From NCBI RefSeq assembly GCF_007565055.1, contig NC_044557.1, positions 78,750,595-78,814,594 on the forward strand: a stretch of 64,000 nucleotides of DNA, in the 5' to 3' direction. The position numbers were made by a program, and so were the translations under genes. Source of the DNA: Rhinopithecus roxellana. Taxonomy: Eukaryota > Chordata > Mammalia > Primates > Cercopithecidae. Below the pieces are notes generated by a model, which worked only from the letters and a program-made list of their open reading frames with translations, was not told the DNA's origin and made no database searches. Positions 45,844-56,249 of this stretch are shown here, piece by piece. The first letter of the stretch is position 1, and each line of letters starts with the position of its first letter.

Positions 45844-46860
45844 ATGGGGAAAAAGCAGGGCAGAAAAGCTGGAAATTCAAAAAATAAGAGCGCATCTCCC
45901 CCTGCAAAGGAGCGCAGCCCATCGCCAGCAACAGATCGAAGCTGGTCAGAGAATGACTTTGACGAGATGAGAGAAGAAGGCTTCAGTCCATCAAACTTCT
46001 CAGAGCTAAAGGAGGAATTACGTACCCAGCGCAAAGAAACTAAAAATCTTGAAAAAAGAGTGGAAGAATTGACAGCTAGACTAATTAATGCAGAGAAGGT
46101 CATAAACGAAATGACAGAGATGAAAACCATGACACGAGAAATACGTGACAAATGCACAAGCTTCAGTAACCGACTCGATCAACTGGAAGAAAGAGTATCA
46201 GTGATTGAGGATCAAATGAATGAAATGAAGGGAGAAGAGAAACCAAAAGAAAAAAGAAGAAAAAGAAATGAACAAAGCCTGCAAGAAGTATGGGATTATG
46301 TAAAAAGACTAAATCTACGTCTGATTGGGTTGCCTGAAAGTGAGGGGGAAAATGGAACCAAGTTGGAAAACACTCTTCAGGATATCATCCAGGAGAACTT
46401 CCCCAACCTAGTAGGGCAGGCCAACATTCAAATTCAGGAAATACAGAGAATGCCACAAAGATACTCCTCGAGAAGAGCAACTCCAAGACACATAATTGCC
46501 AGATTCACCAAAGTTGAAATGAAGGAAAAAATCTTAAGGGCAGCCAGAGAGAAAGGTCAGGTTACCCACAAAGAGAAGCCCATCAGACTAACAGCAGATC
46601 TCTCGGCAGAAACTCTACAAGCCAGAAGAGAGTGGGGGCCAATATTCAACGTTCTTAAAGAAATGAATTTTCAACCCAGAATTTCATATCCAGCCAAACT
46701 AAGTTTCATAAGTGAAGGAGAAATAAAATCCTTTACAGATAAGCAAATGCTTAGAGATTTTGTCACCACCAGGCCTGCCTTACAAGAGACCCTGAAGGAA
46801 GCCCTAAACATGGAAAGGAACAACCGGTACCAGCCATTGCAAAAACATGCCAAAATGTAA
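45844..46860 (+). CDS. L1 ORF1p (copy B), intact
   Basis: An uninterrupted 338-codon frame, the same length as human L1 ORF1p. ORF1p forms a homotrimer through an N-terminal coiled coil (about residues 50-150, with Leu/Ile heptads such as LEKRVEELTARLINAEKVIN). It binds L1 RNA through an RRM (about 157-252, with LRLIGLPE) and a C-terminal domain (to residue 323), and it acts as a nucleic-acid chaperone in the L1 RNP. The basic run KPKEKRRKRNEQ precedes the RRM. I chose the ATG at 45844 (MGKKQGRKA) because it matches the family start. An extra in-frame ATG at 45841 arises from an A-to-T change just before it. The copy-A stop and frameshift are absent here. Conserved RRM and CTD residues such as RRATPRHIIARF remain. 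Confidence 0.93.
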   Translation: MGKKQGRKAGNSKNKSASPPAKERSPSPATDRSWSENDFDEMREEGFSPSNFSELKEELRTQRKETKNLEKRVEELTARLINAEKVINEMTEMKTMTREIRDKCTSFSNRLDQLEERVSVIEDQMNEMKGEEKPKEKRRKRNEQSLQEVWDYVKRLNLRLIGLPESEGENGTKLENTLQDIIQENFPNLVGQANIQIQEIQRMPQRYSSRRATPRHIIARFTKVEMKEKILRAAREKGQVTHKEKPIRLTADLSAETLQARREWGPIFNVLKEMNFQPRISYPAKLSFISEGEIKSFTDKQMLRDFVTTRPALQETLKEALNMERNNRYQPLQKHAKM

Positions 46861-46923
46861 AGACCATCAAGGCTAGGAAGAAACTGCATCAACTAACGAA
46901 TAAAATAACCAGTTAATATCATA

Positions 46924-49900
46924 ATGGCAGGATCAAGTTCACACATAAGAATATTAACCTTAAATGTCGATGGACTAAATGCTCCAATTAAAAGACACAG
47001 ACTGGCAAACTGGATCAAGAGTCAAGACCCATCAGTCTGCTGTATTCAGGAGACCCATCTCACATGCAGAGACATACATAGGCTCAAAATAAAGGGATGG
47101 AGGAAGATCTACCAAGCAAATGGAGAACAAAGAAAAGCAGGGGTTGCAATCCTAGTCTCTGATAAAACAGACTTTAAACCAACAAAGATCAAAAGAGACA
47201 AAGAAGGCCATTACATAATGGTAAAGGGATCGATTCAACAGGAAGAGCTAACTCTCCTAAATATATATGCACCCAATACAGGAGCACCCAGATTCATAAA
47301 GCAAGTCCTTAGAGACTTACAAAGAGACTTAGACTCCCATACAATAATAATGGGAGACTTCAACACTCCACTGTCAACATTAGACAGATCAACGAGACAG
47401 AAAGTTAACAAGGATATCCAGGAATTGAACTCATCTCTGCACCAAGCGGACCTAATAGACATCTATAGAACTCTCCACCCCAAATCAACAGAATATACAT
47501 TCTTCTCAGCACCACATCACACTTATTCCAAAATTGACCACATAATTGGAAGTAAAGCACTCCTCAGCAAATGTACAAGAACAGAAATTATAACAAACTG
47601 TCTCTCAGACCACAGTGCAATCAAACTAGAACTCAGGACTAAGAAACTCAATCAAAACCGCTCAACTACATGGAAACTGAACAACCTGCTCCTGAATGAC
47701 TACTGGGTACATAATGAAATGAAGGCAGAAATAAAGATGTTCTTTGAAACCAATGAGAACAAAGATACAACATACCAGAATCTCTGGGACACATTTAAAG
47801 CAGTGTGTAGAGGGAAATTTATAGCACTAAATGCCCACAAGAGAAAGCTGGAAAGATCTAAAATTGACACTCTAACATCACAATTAAAAGAACTAGAGAG
47901 GCAAGAGCAAACACATTCAAAAGCTAGCAGAAGGCAGGAAGTAACTAAGATCAGAGCAGAAGTGAAGGAGATAGAGACACAAAAAACCCTCCAAAAAATC
48001 AATGAATCCAGGAGTTGGTTTTTTGAAATATCAACAAAATCGACAGACCACTAGCAACACTAATAAAGAAGAAAAGAGAGAGGAATCAAATAGATGCAAC
48101 AAAAAATGAGAAAGGGGATATCACCACGGACCCCACAGAAATACAAACTACCATCAGAGAATAATATAAACACCTCTAGGCAAATCAACTAGAAAATCTA
48201 GAAGAAATGGATAATTTCCTGGACACTTACACTCTCCCAAGACTAAACCAGGAAGAAGTTGAATCCCTGAATAGACCAATAGCAGGCTCTGAAATTGAGG
48301 CAACAATTAATAGCCTACCAACCAAAAAAAGTCCAGGACCAGATGGATTCACAGCTGAATTCTACCAGAGGTACAAGGAGGAGCTGGTACCATTCCTTCT
48401 GAAACTATTCCAATCAACAGAAAAAGAGGGAATCCTCCCTAACTCATTTTATGAGGCCAACATCATCCTGATACCAAAGCCTGGCAGAGACACAACCAAA
48501 AAAGAGAATTTTAGACCAATATCCCTGATGAACATCAATGCAAAAATCCTCAATAAAATACTGGCAAACCAGATTCAGCAGCACATCAAAAAGCTTATCC
48601 ACCATGATCAAGTGGGCTTCATCCTTGGGATGCAAGGCTGGTTCAACATTCACAAATCAATAAACGTAATCCAGCATATAAACAGAACCAAAGACAAGAA
48701 CCACATGATTATCTCAATAGATGCACAAAAGGCTTTTGACAAAATTCAACAGCCCTTCATGCTAAAAACCCTCAATAAATTCGGTATTGATGGAACGTAC
48801 CTCAAAATAATAAGAGCTATTTATGACAAACCCACAGCTAATATCATACTGAATGGGCAAAAACTGGAAAAATTCCCTTTGAAAACTGGTACAAGACAGG
48901 GATGCCCTCTCTCACCACTCCTATTCAACATAGTGTTGGAAGTTCTGGCTAGGGCAATCAGGCAAGAGAAAGAAATCAAGGGTATTCAGTTAGGAAAAGA
49001 AGAAGTCAAATTGTCCCTGTTTGCAGATGACATGATTGTATATTTAGAAAACCCCATCGTCTCAGCCCAAAATCTCCTTAAGCTGATAAGCAACTTCAGC
49101 AAAGTCTCAGGATACAAAATTAATGTGCAAAAATCACAAGCATTCTTATACACCAGTAACAGACAAGCAGAGAGCCAAATCAGGAATGAACTTCCATTCA
49201 CAATTGCTTCAAAGAGAATAAAATACCTAGGAATCCAACTTACAAGGGATGTAAAGGACCTCTTCAAGGAGAACTACAAACCACTGCTCAGTGAAATAAA
49301 AGAGGATACAAACAAATGGAAGAACATACCATGCTCATGGATAGGAAGAATCAATATCGTGAAAAGGGCCATACTGCCCAAGGTTATTTATGGATTCAAA
49401 ACCATCACCATGAAGCTACCAATGAGTTTCTTCACAGAATTGGAAAAAACTGCTTTAAAGTTCATATGGAACCAACAAAGAGCCCGCATTACCAAGACAA
49501 TCTTAAGTCAAAAGGACAAAGCTGGAGGCGTTACGTTACCTGACTTCAAACTATACTACAGGGCTACAGTAACCAAAACAGCATGGTACTTGTACCAAAA
49601 CAGAGCTATAGACCAATGGAACAGAACAGAGTCCTCAGAAATAATACCACACATCTACAGCCATCTGATCTTTGACAAACCTGAGAGAAACAAGAAATGG
49701 GGAAAGGATTCCCTATTTAATAAATGGTGCTGGGAAAATTGGCTAGCCATAAGTAGAAAGCTGAAACTGGATCCTTTCCTTATTCCTTATACGAAGATTA
49801 ATTCAAGGTGGATTAGAGACTTAAATGTTAGACCTAATACCATAAAAACCCTAGAAGAAAATCTAGGTGGTACCATTCAGGACATAGGCATGGGCAAGTA

Positions 49901-50751
49901 CTTCATGTCTAAAACACCAAAAGCAACGGCAGCAAAAGCCAAAATTGACAAATGGGATCTAATTAAACTAAAGAGCTTCTGCACAGCAAAAGAAACTACC
50001 ATCAGAGTGAACAGGCAACCTACAGAATGGGAGAACATTTTTGCAATCTACTCTTCTGACAAAGGGCTAATATCCAGAATCTACAAAGAACTCAAACAAA
50101 TTTACAAGAAAAAAAACAAACAACCCCATCAAAAAGTGGGCAAAGGATATGAACAGACATTTCTCAAAAGAAGACATTCATACAGCCAACAGACACATGA
50201 AAAAATGCTCATCATCACTGGCCATCAGAGAAATGCAAATCAAAACCACAATGAGATACCATCTCACACCAGTTAGAATGGCAATCATTAAAAAATCAGG
50301 AAACAACAGTTGCTGGAGAGGATGTGGAGAAATAGGAACACTTTTACACTGTTGGTGGGATTGTAAACTAGTTCAACCATTATGGAATACAGTATGGCGA
50401 TTCCTTAAGGATCTAGAACTAGATGTATCATATGACCCAGCCATCCCACTACTGGGTATATACCCAAAGGATTATAAATTATTCTACTACAAAGACACTT
50501 GCACACGTATGTTTATTGCAGCACTATTAACAATAGCAAAGACTTGGAATCAAACCAAATGTCCATCTGTGACAGACTGGATTAAGAAAATGTGACACAT
50601 ATACACCATGGAATACTATGCAGCCATAAAAAAGGATGAGTTTGCGTCCTTTGTAGGGACATGGATGCAGCTGGAAACCATCATTCTTAGCAAACTATCA
50701 CAAGAACAGAAAACCAAACACCGCATGTTCTCACTCATAGGTGGGAACCGA
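46924..50751 (+). pseudogene. L1 ORF2 (copy B), broken after the endonuclease domain
   Basis: ORF2 starts at 46924, 63 bases after ORF1. The apurinic/apyrimidinic-type endonuclease domain (about residues 1-239) is complete, with N14 (LTLNVDG), E43 (QETH), D145/N147 (GDFN), D205 (DHIIG) and S228/H230 (SDHSAI) all in place. A one-base loss near 48028 shifts the frame and ends it at 48054. TAA (48162) and TAG (48177) follow in the original frame. The reverse transcriptase is then open from 48207 (FADD at 49020-49031) to an extra A in the run 50109-50116. A TGA at 50593 interrupts the C-terminus, and the normal TGA stop reads CGA at 50749. As it stands it could make an endonuclease-only fragment but no full ORF2 protein. 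Confidence 0.94.
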
Positions 50752-50989
50752 ACAATGAGATCACTTGGACTCGGGAAGGGGAACATCACACACTGGGGCC
50801 TATCATGGGGAGGGGGGAGGGGGAGGGATTGCATTGGGGAGTTATACATGACATAAATGATGAATTGATGGGTGCTGACGAGTTGATGGGTGCAGCACAC
50901 CAACATCGCACAAATATACATATGTAACAAACCTGCACATTATGCACATCTACCCTAGAACTTAAAGTATAAAAAAAAAAAAAAAAAAA

Positions 50990-51004
50990 AAGACTGCCAT
51001 CTCC
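50990..51004. repeat. TSD of L1 copy B, right
   Basis: An exact second copy of AAGACTGCCATCTCC. Confidence 0.95.
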
Positions 51005-51870
51005 TTGGGTTTTTGCACTGTGTGCAATAATTCCATAATTTCCTTGTGGTGTTTAATGGGGGTTCCCCCAGAGGTTAGGAACTTCCTTTCTTTCCATATT
51101 GCAGCATGGGTATATAGGATTATATAAGCATACTTGCTATCTGTATGCACATTTATTCTTTTTCCCTTTCTTAGTTCTAAGGCTCGAGTAAAGGCCACTA
51201 GTTCTGCTAACTGGGTGCTGGTCCCTGGGGGAAAGGCTTACTTTCAAGTACGGTTACATCACTAACTATGGCATAACCTGCCCTTCATATTCCATTCTCC
51301 ACAAATGGGATACAGATGAACTTCCATCTGTATATATGTTAAGGTCAGGATTAGCTAAGCAGACTTTTAAGAGATCATCTCAGGCGGCATAAGTCTGAAC
51401 TATAATTTGTCGGCAGTCCTGCTCAATTGGTTCCCCATCCTCTGGGAGAAAATTGGCAGGATTGAGGGCCACGCACATACGTATTTGAAGCATCGGTCCC
51501 TCAAGGAGTAGTGCCTAGGTATCTAAGTAAGCGGTTGTCTGATAGCCACAAACTTCCTTTGGCGCCTAGTATGCCATTTACATAATGAGTAGCCCAGACA
51601 GTGAGATCCTTTCCTTGTATTATTTTGTTAGCCTATGACACTAAGACGGCCACTGCCATAACTACCCTTAAACAGTGAGGCCAGCCTTTTGCTAATACAT
51701 CAATTTCCTTACTTAGGAATGCCACTGGTTGTGAGGTTGTCCCACGAGTCTGAGTAAGGACTCTAAGAGCTATTCCTGCTCTCTCTGTGATGTATAAAGA
51801 AAAGTTTTGTCCTGTGGGAAGGCTTAAGGCTGGAGCTTGAGTTTGTTCCTTCCAATTCCCAGACTCAGGA
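51005..51870 (-). pseudogene. ERV pol remnant: RT connection and RNase H
   Basis: The minus strand holds the connection region after the reverse transcriptase (LYITERAGIALRVLTQTRG near 51790-51735) and then RNase H, with the catalytic-site context YTDGSS near 51327 and HTDSKYA near 51140. Several stops separate the pieces, for example in the codons after EGQV near 51275. The frame that starts at 51198 runs into the antisense A-tail of L1 copy B and ends in a run of Phe. Downstream integrase is interrupted by the L1 and is largely missing beyond it. Confidence 0.8.
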
Positions 51871-52250
51871 TTGATTCCCTCCTCAAGCACGGGACAACAA
51901 ATGGGTAACTTTTTCCCCATATTCATGTAGATAATAGTTCCAGCTTTGGCTAATATATCCCTCCCTAATAAGGGTATGGGATTTTCAGGCATAACAAGAA
52001 AGGCATGTGAAAAGAGCAAAGTCTTCCAATTACAACTGAGGAGGTGGGAGAAATACCTGGTTACAGGCTGTCCCGGGATTCCTCGGATGGTAATGGACAT
52101 TGAGGGCAGCTTTCCAGGACAAGAGATCAACACTGAGAAGGCTGTATCAGTGTCCAGGAGGAAGTCAATTTCCTGGCCCTCAATGGTTATACATACCCGG
52201 GGCTCAGTGAGAGTGATGACATGAGCTGGCGCTTGCCTCGGGCACCCTCA
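51871..52250 (-). pseudogene. ERV protease remnant fused to RT connection
   Basis: Gammaretrovirus-like aspartic protease. The active-site triad, normally D-T-G, reads D-T-D (codons at 52154-52146). The flap and C-terminal GRDILAKAGTIIY (about 51965-51925) are present. The open frame 52133-51633 (166 codons, apparent start GTG) continues without a stop from protease directly into the RT connection region. The whole polymerase core is therefore deleted in frame. The protease would be inactive given the Gly-to-Asp change. Confidence 0.8.
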
Positions 52251-53105
52251 ATCCTATTGTTGGATCATTTGGTTGGGGGCTTCTGGCCCAGAGAACCTTT
52301 GTCCTCTGGGGCAGTGTGCTTTCCAGTGATTGCCTCGGTATAGTGAACACGGGCGAGGGGGCAGCTTGTTTCTTATAAGACAATCTTTTTAAAGGTGTCC
52401 TTGTAAACCACACTGATAACAAGCTCTACCGGGTGATTGGCCTGCTTCATTTTCTGTCCTCTCTGAACCACCAAGGTTTGTTTGTCTGAGGACCATGACT
52501 AAGGCTGCAGCATTTCTCCGATCTCACTTTTCCTTTTGGGCCTGTTCCTCTTGGTCCCTATTATAGAACATCGAGGTTGCCAGGTTTAATAATGCCTCAA
52601 GATTTTGTTCAGGGCCCAGGGCTCACTTTTGGAGCTTTCTCCTGATATCTGCAGCTGATTAGGTGATAAACTTATCTTTTAGGATCAATTGACCCTCAAG
52701 TGAGTCAGGTGACAGGGGCGTATATTTTTTAAGGCCTCCTTCCATAGCTGCTCGAGGAAGGCAGAAGGATTTTCTTCCTTTCCCTGAGTTATGGTGGACA
52801 TCATTGCATAATTCATGGGTTTTTTCCTAATTCTCCTTAGTCCTTCTAGGACACAAGTCAGCAGATGTTTATGACTCCAGACCCCATGATCTGAGTCAAG
52901 GTCCCAGTGGGGATCCATACTGGGGATGGCATGCTGACTGGTAGGGAATTTTTCCCTTTCTTCAGCTGTTATTCTATCATTTCCTTGCCTAAGATGCCAG
53001 ATATCTCCAAACTCTTGGGTTGTAGTTAAAACTGCATTCTTTTCATTAAAGGCTGGAGTTTGATCTAACGATAGCGTGACATCTCTCCAAGTGAGATCGA
53101 AGGTT
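52251..53105 (-). pseudogene. ERV gag remnant (capsid and nucleocapsid)
   Basis: Minus strand. The capsid-like frame 53170-52685 (161 codons) has gammaretroviral CA landmarks (WRDVTLSLDQTPAF, TQGKEENPSAFLEQLWKEAL). Its ATG lies in the truncated 5' LTR, not in gag. The matrix part and leader are missing. The nucleocapsid has two zinc-knuckle remnants. The first (CYQCGLQGH, about 52430-52392) is broken by an in-frame stop, and the second lies near 52375-52335. Frameshifts between CA and NC prevent a full Gag. Confidence 0.8.
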
Positions 53106-53468
53106 TGGACCTGAGTGGGTTGCCAGCTTCTGGCTTGGTGGCCAGCTTTTATTCCCTTATTTGGCCCCACCCATGTCCTGCTGATTGGTCCATTTACAGA
53201 GCACTGATTGGTCCATTTTACAGAGTGCTGACTGGTCCATCTTAGAGAGTACTGATTGTTTACAAACCTTTAGCTAGACACAGAACACTGATTGGTGCAT
53301 TTTTACAGAGTGCTGATTGGTGCATTTACAAACCTTTAGCTAGACACAGAGTGCTGATTGGTGCATTTTTACAGAGTGCTGATTGGTGCGTTTACAAACC
53401 TTTAGCTAGACAGAAAAGTTCTCCAAGTCCCCACTCGACCCAGAAAGTCCAACTGGCTTCACCTCTCA
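53106..53468 (-). mobile_element. 5' LTR of ERV9-type provirus, truncated
   Basis: On the minus strand it begins TGAGAGGTGAAGCC (53468) and runs through U3 with tandem CCAAT repeats to the TATA-like AATAAAA (about 53154) and about 45 bases beyond. It then joins gag directly near 53106. R/U5, the primer-binding site and the gag leader are therefore deleted. The U3 promoter is retained. Confidence 0.85.
53180..53400 (-). promoter_or_regulatory. CCAAT-box tandem repeats in LTR12 U3 (5' LTR)
   Basis: Six intact ATTGG motifs (CCAAT on the LTR strand) in repeats of the type GATTGGTGCATTTTTACAGA and TTTACAAACCTTTAGCTAGA, plus two mutated ones. This is the NF-Y-binding repeat of LTR12, upstream of the TATA-like site. 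Confidence 0.72.
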
Positions 53469-53932
53469 ATAGCACTTTTTGTCTTGCAAAGCTCTCATGC
53501 AACTCTGTTGAGTCTAATAGAAAATTGAAACTCCTTGAATTGACATTTAAGTTATGTGATTTTTCTATCCCACTTGTTCACCCTTAACTTTCTTATATTG
53601 CTTCCACTTCATTCTTTTTTTACCCACTGTGAGTGAGGATCTTTTAACATTGAGGATCTAACTGCTCTAACTCACTAGCCTGACTTATAGCTTTTTCTTT
53701 TTATAATATTTTTCTCTCCTAAAACATCTTTTCAATTTCTATCATTCATTAAGACTCAGTTCAATGTCATCTCATCAATTAAGCCTACATATATTTCTCT
53801 ATTCTCATTTATCTGTATATACATAAACGTTTATTATTATCTCTTCTTTGCAAATTACTGACTTGTGGCATTCTATACAGTTTACATATTCATCTGATTT
53901 TTTAGCTTGCAATTTTATCATTTGTTACAGGT
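53469..53932. other. Unique sequence between ERV and solo LTR
   Basis: AT-rich, with nothing recognised. Confidence 0.45.
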
Positions 53933-54606
53933 AGTTAGATAGACATGAGCAGGGACAGGGGTGGGCTCTTTCCCCACCCATTAGGCCTGTCAGGTGATGT
54001 TCTGACAATTACCACACTGCCTCTCTAACAATGATAACTCTGCAGCCATTGCCAGAGTGCCAGGCAGAGACAATCTCCTGATGATCCATGGTTATTGACG
54101 TTGAAGTGTTAATTGAATGCAGATGCCAGGGAGAAGAAACTTCCTCGCATGGCATGCGCATTGAGACAAAAAGGTGAAGCATGACTTTCCGGGAGCACTC
54201 CATGAAAGGGAAGAAAGCCTCAGATGGACATGAATACAACTTTCTAAACACACTGCACGTACTCAATTCCCTGGGGTAAGGAAGACACTCTGCATGCGGG
54301 AAGCCCACCTAAGGGAAGAATCGTGAGAAACAGGCAAGCCTATAAAGTCCTAGAATCAAGGTTAAATGCTGTATTTGACCTTCCGGCACCCTCTGATATC
54401 TTTTCCAAGTGAGCTTAACTTTCTTTCCTGTTCTAAAGATTTTTAAATAAATTTTCACTCCTGCTCTGAAACTTGTCTTGGTCTCTTTTTCTGCTTTATT
54501 CCCCCCAGTTGAATTCTTTCTTCTGAGAAGGCAAGAACTGAAGTTGCTGCAGACCCGTATGGATACCAGTAACTTGGGGTAACTAAGACCTCTTCCACTG
54601 GTAACA
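53933..54606 (+). mobile_element. Solo ERV1-type LTR
   Basis: It starts TGTTACAGGTAG and ends CTGGTAACA (TG..CA). AATAAATTTTCACTCCTGC (54446) acts as the poly(A)/R part, followed by the U5-like TTGGTCTCTTTTTCTGC, GAAGGCAAGAACTGAAG and GCTGCAGACCCGTATGGAT. This is the typical ERV1 LTR layout, but I cannot name the subfamily with confidence and the flanking duplication is unclear. Confidence 0.65.
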
Positions 54607-55155
54607 TCAATGACTTATCTTTTGTTTGTTTTTCTATCATTTAACACTGTTCCTAAAATAAAGAAATATTTATCAAAATGATTGCTGAATGTGTGAATGA
54701 GTTAATTAACTGATCATTTAGCTTTATGGCAGGTGTCTTATCTGGAAGGCATAATATCATGGTATGTATAAACTTGAAAGAACTTAAGTAACATGTAAAT
54801 TTCAAGTCTCTTTAAAGCGTATATTTTGTCTATTTTTTTAACAAATGGTATCAAATTCAATAAAAAGTATATCAGCTCACAAATACAGTATTTATAAGAA
54901 CACAGGCAATTTAGTGGCCACTGTTTTTATTAGTTTTAATCGTGTGAAACTGCCATTTTGCTAATATTCACAAATGTATGAATATAAGCAAATCTGTTTT
55001 AAACTAAATATCTATTAGTAAGAAAAAATCTGCATATGCATTAACTATCAAGCTTTTAAAACACTAAATTCTTTAGAAAACTTTAAATACGCACATTTGA
55101 TTTACATCAAACATCTTTTGATAGGGATGATATAAATATCCAATTGCCTTTTTGA

Positions 55156-55452
55156 TCAAATTTTGCATAGTAAGGATTTTGCATTTGAACAATGCTGAGA
55201 CAGCATAATATCAGCGTAATTGCATTGACATCGTAACAGTTCCTTGGCAGCAATTGTGCTCTCAATAATGCAAATATAGTGCATAATTAAGGTAGAAGAT
55301 ACCACCATGATCAGCAGAATGCCTCCTCGGGAGCCTGTACAATGTCCCTGTATTATTGCCATGAGAGTAATGACTGCATCCTGTACCTTCCAAGAAAAAC
55401 ACATAATGAACAATATGTGAGAATCATAAATGATAGAAACTGACATGTGCAA
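55156..55452 (-). other. Unexplained 98-codon open frame with membrane-like segment
   Basis: The minus frame has a hydrophobic segment (GGILLIMVVSSTLIMHYICI) followed by IESTIAAKELLRCQCNYAD and two more Cys-containing stretches. The composition looks more protein-like than most chance frames in the window. A TTTTTCTTGGAAGGTACAG acceptor-like sequence lies just before VITLMAI. I do not recognise a family. It may be a decayed exon or chance. Confidence 0.2.
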
Positions 55453-55744
55453 CAGCTGTATATCTTGGTTTCTTCAGATGTTTATTCATAAAATACATAT
55501 TGCTCTTGTCAGTCTACTGGGATACGGTGAATACACAGCACAGAAGAACAGATTTGAAAAGAAAGTCAACTAAACAATTAGGTGCGTTTCAAACTGTTTT
55601 AAATTAGAAGCCATTTTAGGTCTTATAAACTATTTTTCAATTTATAGTGCATAAACATTGAAAAATATTTTATTAATGTTTTAAACCCTTTAATACTTTA
55701 ATACTGCAAAGCAAATTCTGTCTCATACTCATTTATTGACAGTC

Positions 55745-55930
55745 TCTTTTCTGAGAGACATAATCTAACTTAGTTAATTTTTTATGTTCCTGTCTTCTCA
55801 TTTATAAACTTAGAAAAATGTTCTAAGCAAGTTATATAGGTTTTATTAGATTTAAATTAGATAATGCAGAATAGTGTTTGGCTCAGTGTCTGCCACAATG
55901 CAAATACTCATTAAATTTTAGTTAGTATTA
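55745..55930 (+). repeat. MIR SINE
   Basis: TCTTCTCATTTATAAACTTAG, then TTAGATAATGCAGAATAGTG, CTCAGTGTCTGCCACAATGC and TACTCATTAAAT follow sense MIR. Confidence 0.65.
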
Positions 55931-56249
55931 TTTATCAATCCTTACCTCTCCTATTATAGACATATATAATTAAGTGTTATAATTTAATTTAACATAAATA
56001 TCAATATTCCAGAATGAAATGTCTGTAAAGGCAGAGACTTTGCCTATATTGTTCATAACAGTATCTCCAATACTTTAAAAAAAATTATTTAAAATATTAT
56101 TTTTTTGATATCTGTTGAATGGATTAACAAATCCAGTGTAGCACGTGTGATTTTAAACACAATCTCAAAAGAGTGATTTCAACTTTCTAATTACACCTGG
56201 ATTCACATTTCTTGCACATATGACTCATAGGTACAAAGAGCTTTATGAA

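Larger units (their letters stand above)
44809..50989 (+). mobile_element. Full-length young L1, copy B, inside ERV
   Basis: A full-length L1 of 6181 bases that starts with GGGGGGCGGAGCAAGATGGC and ends in a 20-base A-run. It is flanked by the exact 15-bp duplication AAGACTGCCATCTCC. The nick context GTGT/AAGA suits L1 endonuclease. It sits in the pol part of the minus-strand ERV9-type provirus, in the opposite orientation. ORF1 is intact. ORF2 has an intact-looking endonuclease but several breaks. The internal sequence is very close to copy A, so both belong to one young lineage. Confidence 0.97.
54607..56249. other. Unique AT-rich sequence with a MIR and an unexplained frame
   Basis: The MIR is at 55745-55930 and the open frame at 55156-55452 (both listed separately). 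Nothing else recognised. Confidence 0.45.

Noticed and set aside
46671..49267. Minus-strand frames of 69-100 codons across L1 copy B
   Set aside because: They mirror the ORF1/ORF2 sense frames, and the same shadows occur in copy A. There is no independent support.
54607..54645. TTATCATTT before the solo LTR and CTATCATTT near 54635 as a possible TSD
   Set aside because: The right copy lies about 26 bases beyond the apparent LTR end (GGTAACA), so it is probably coincidence.
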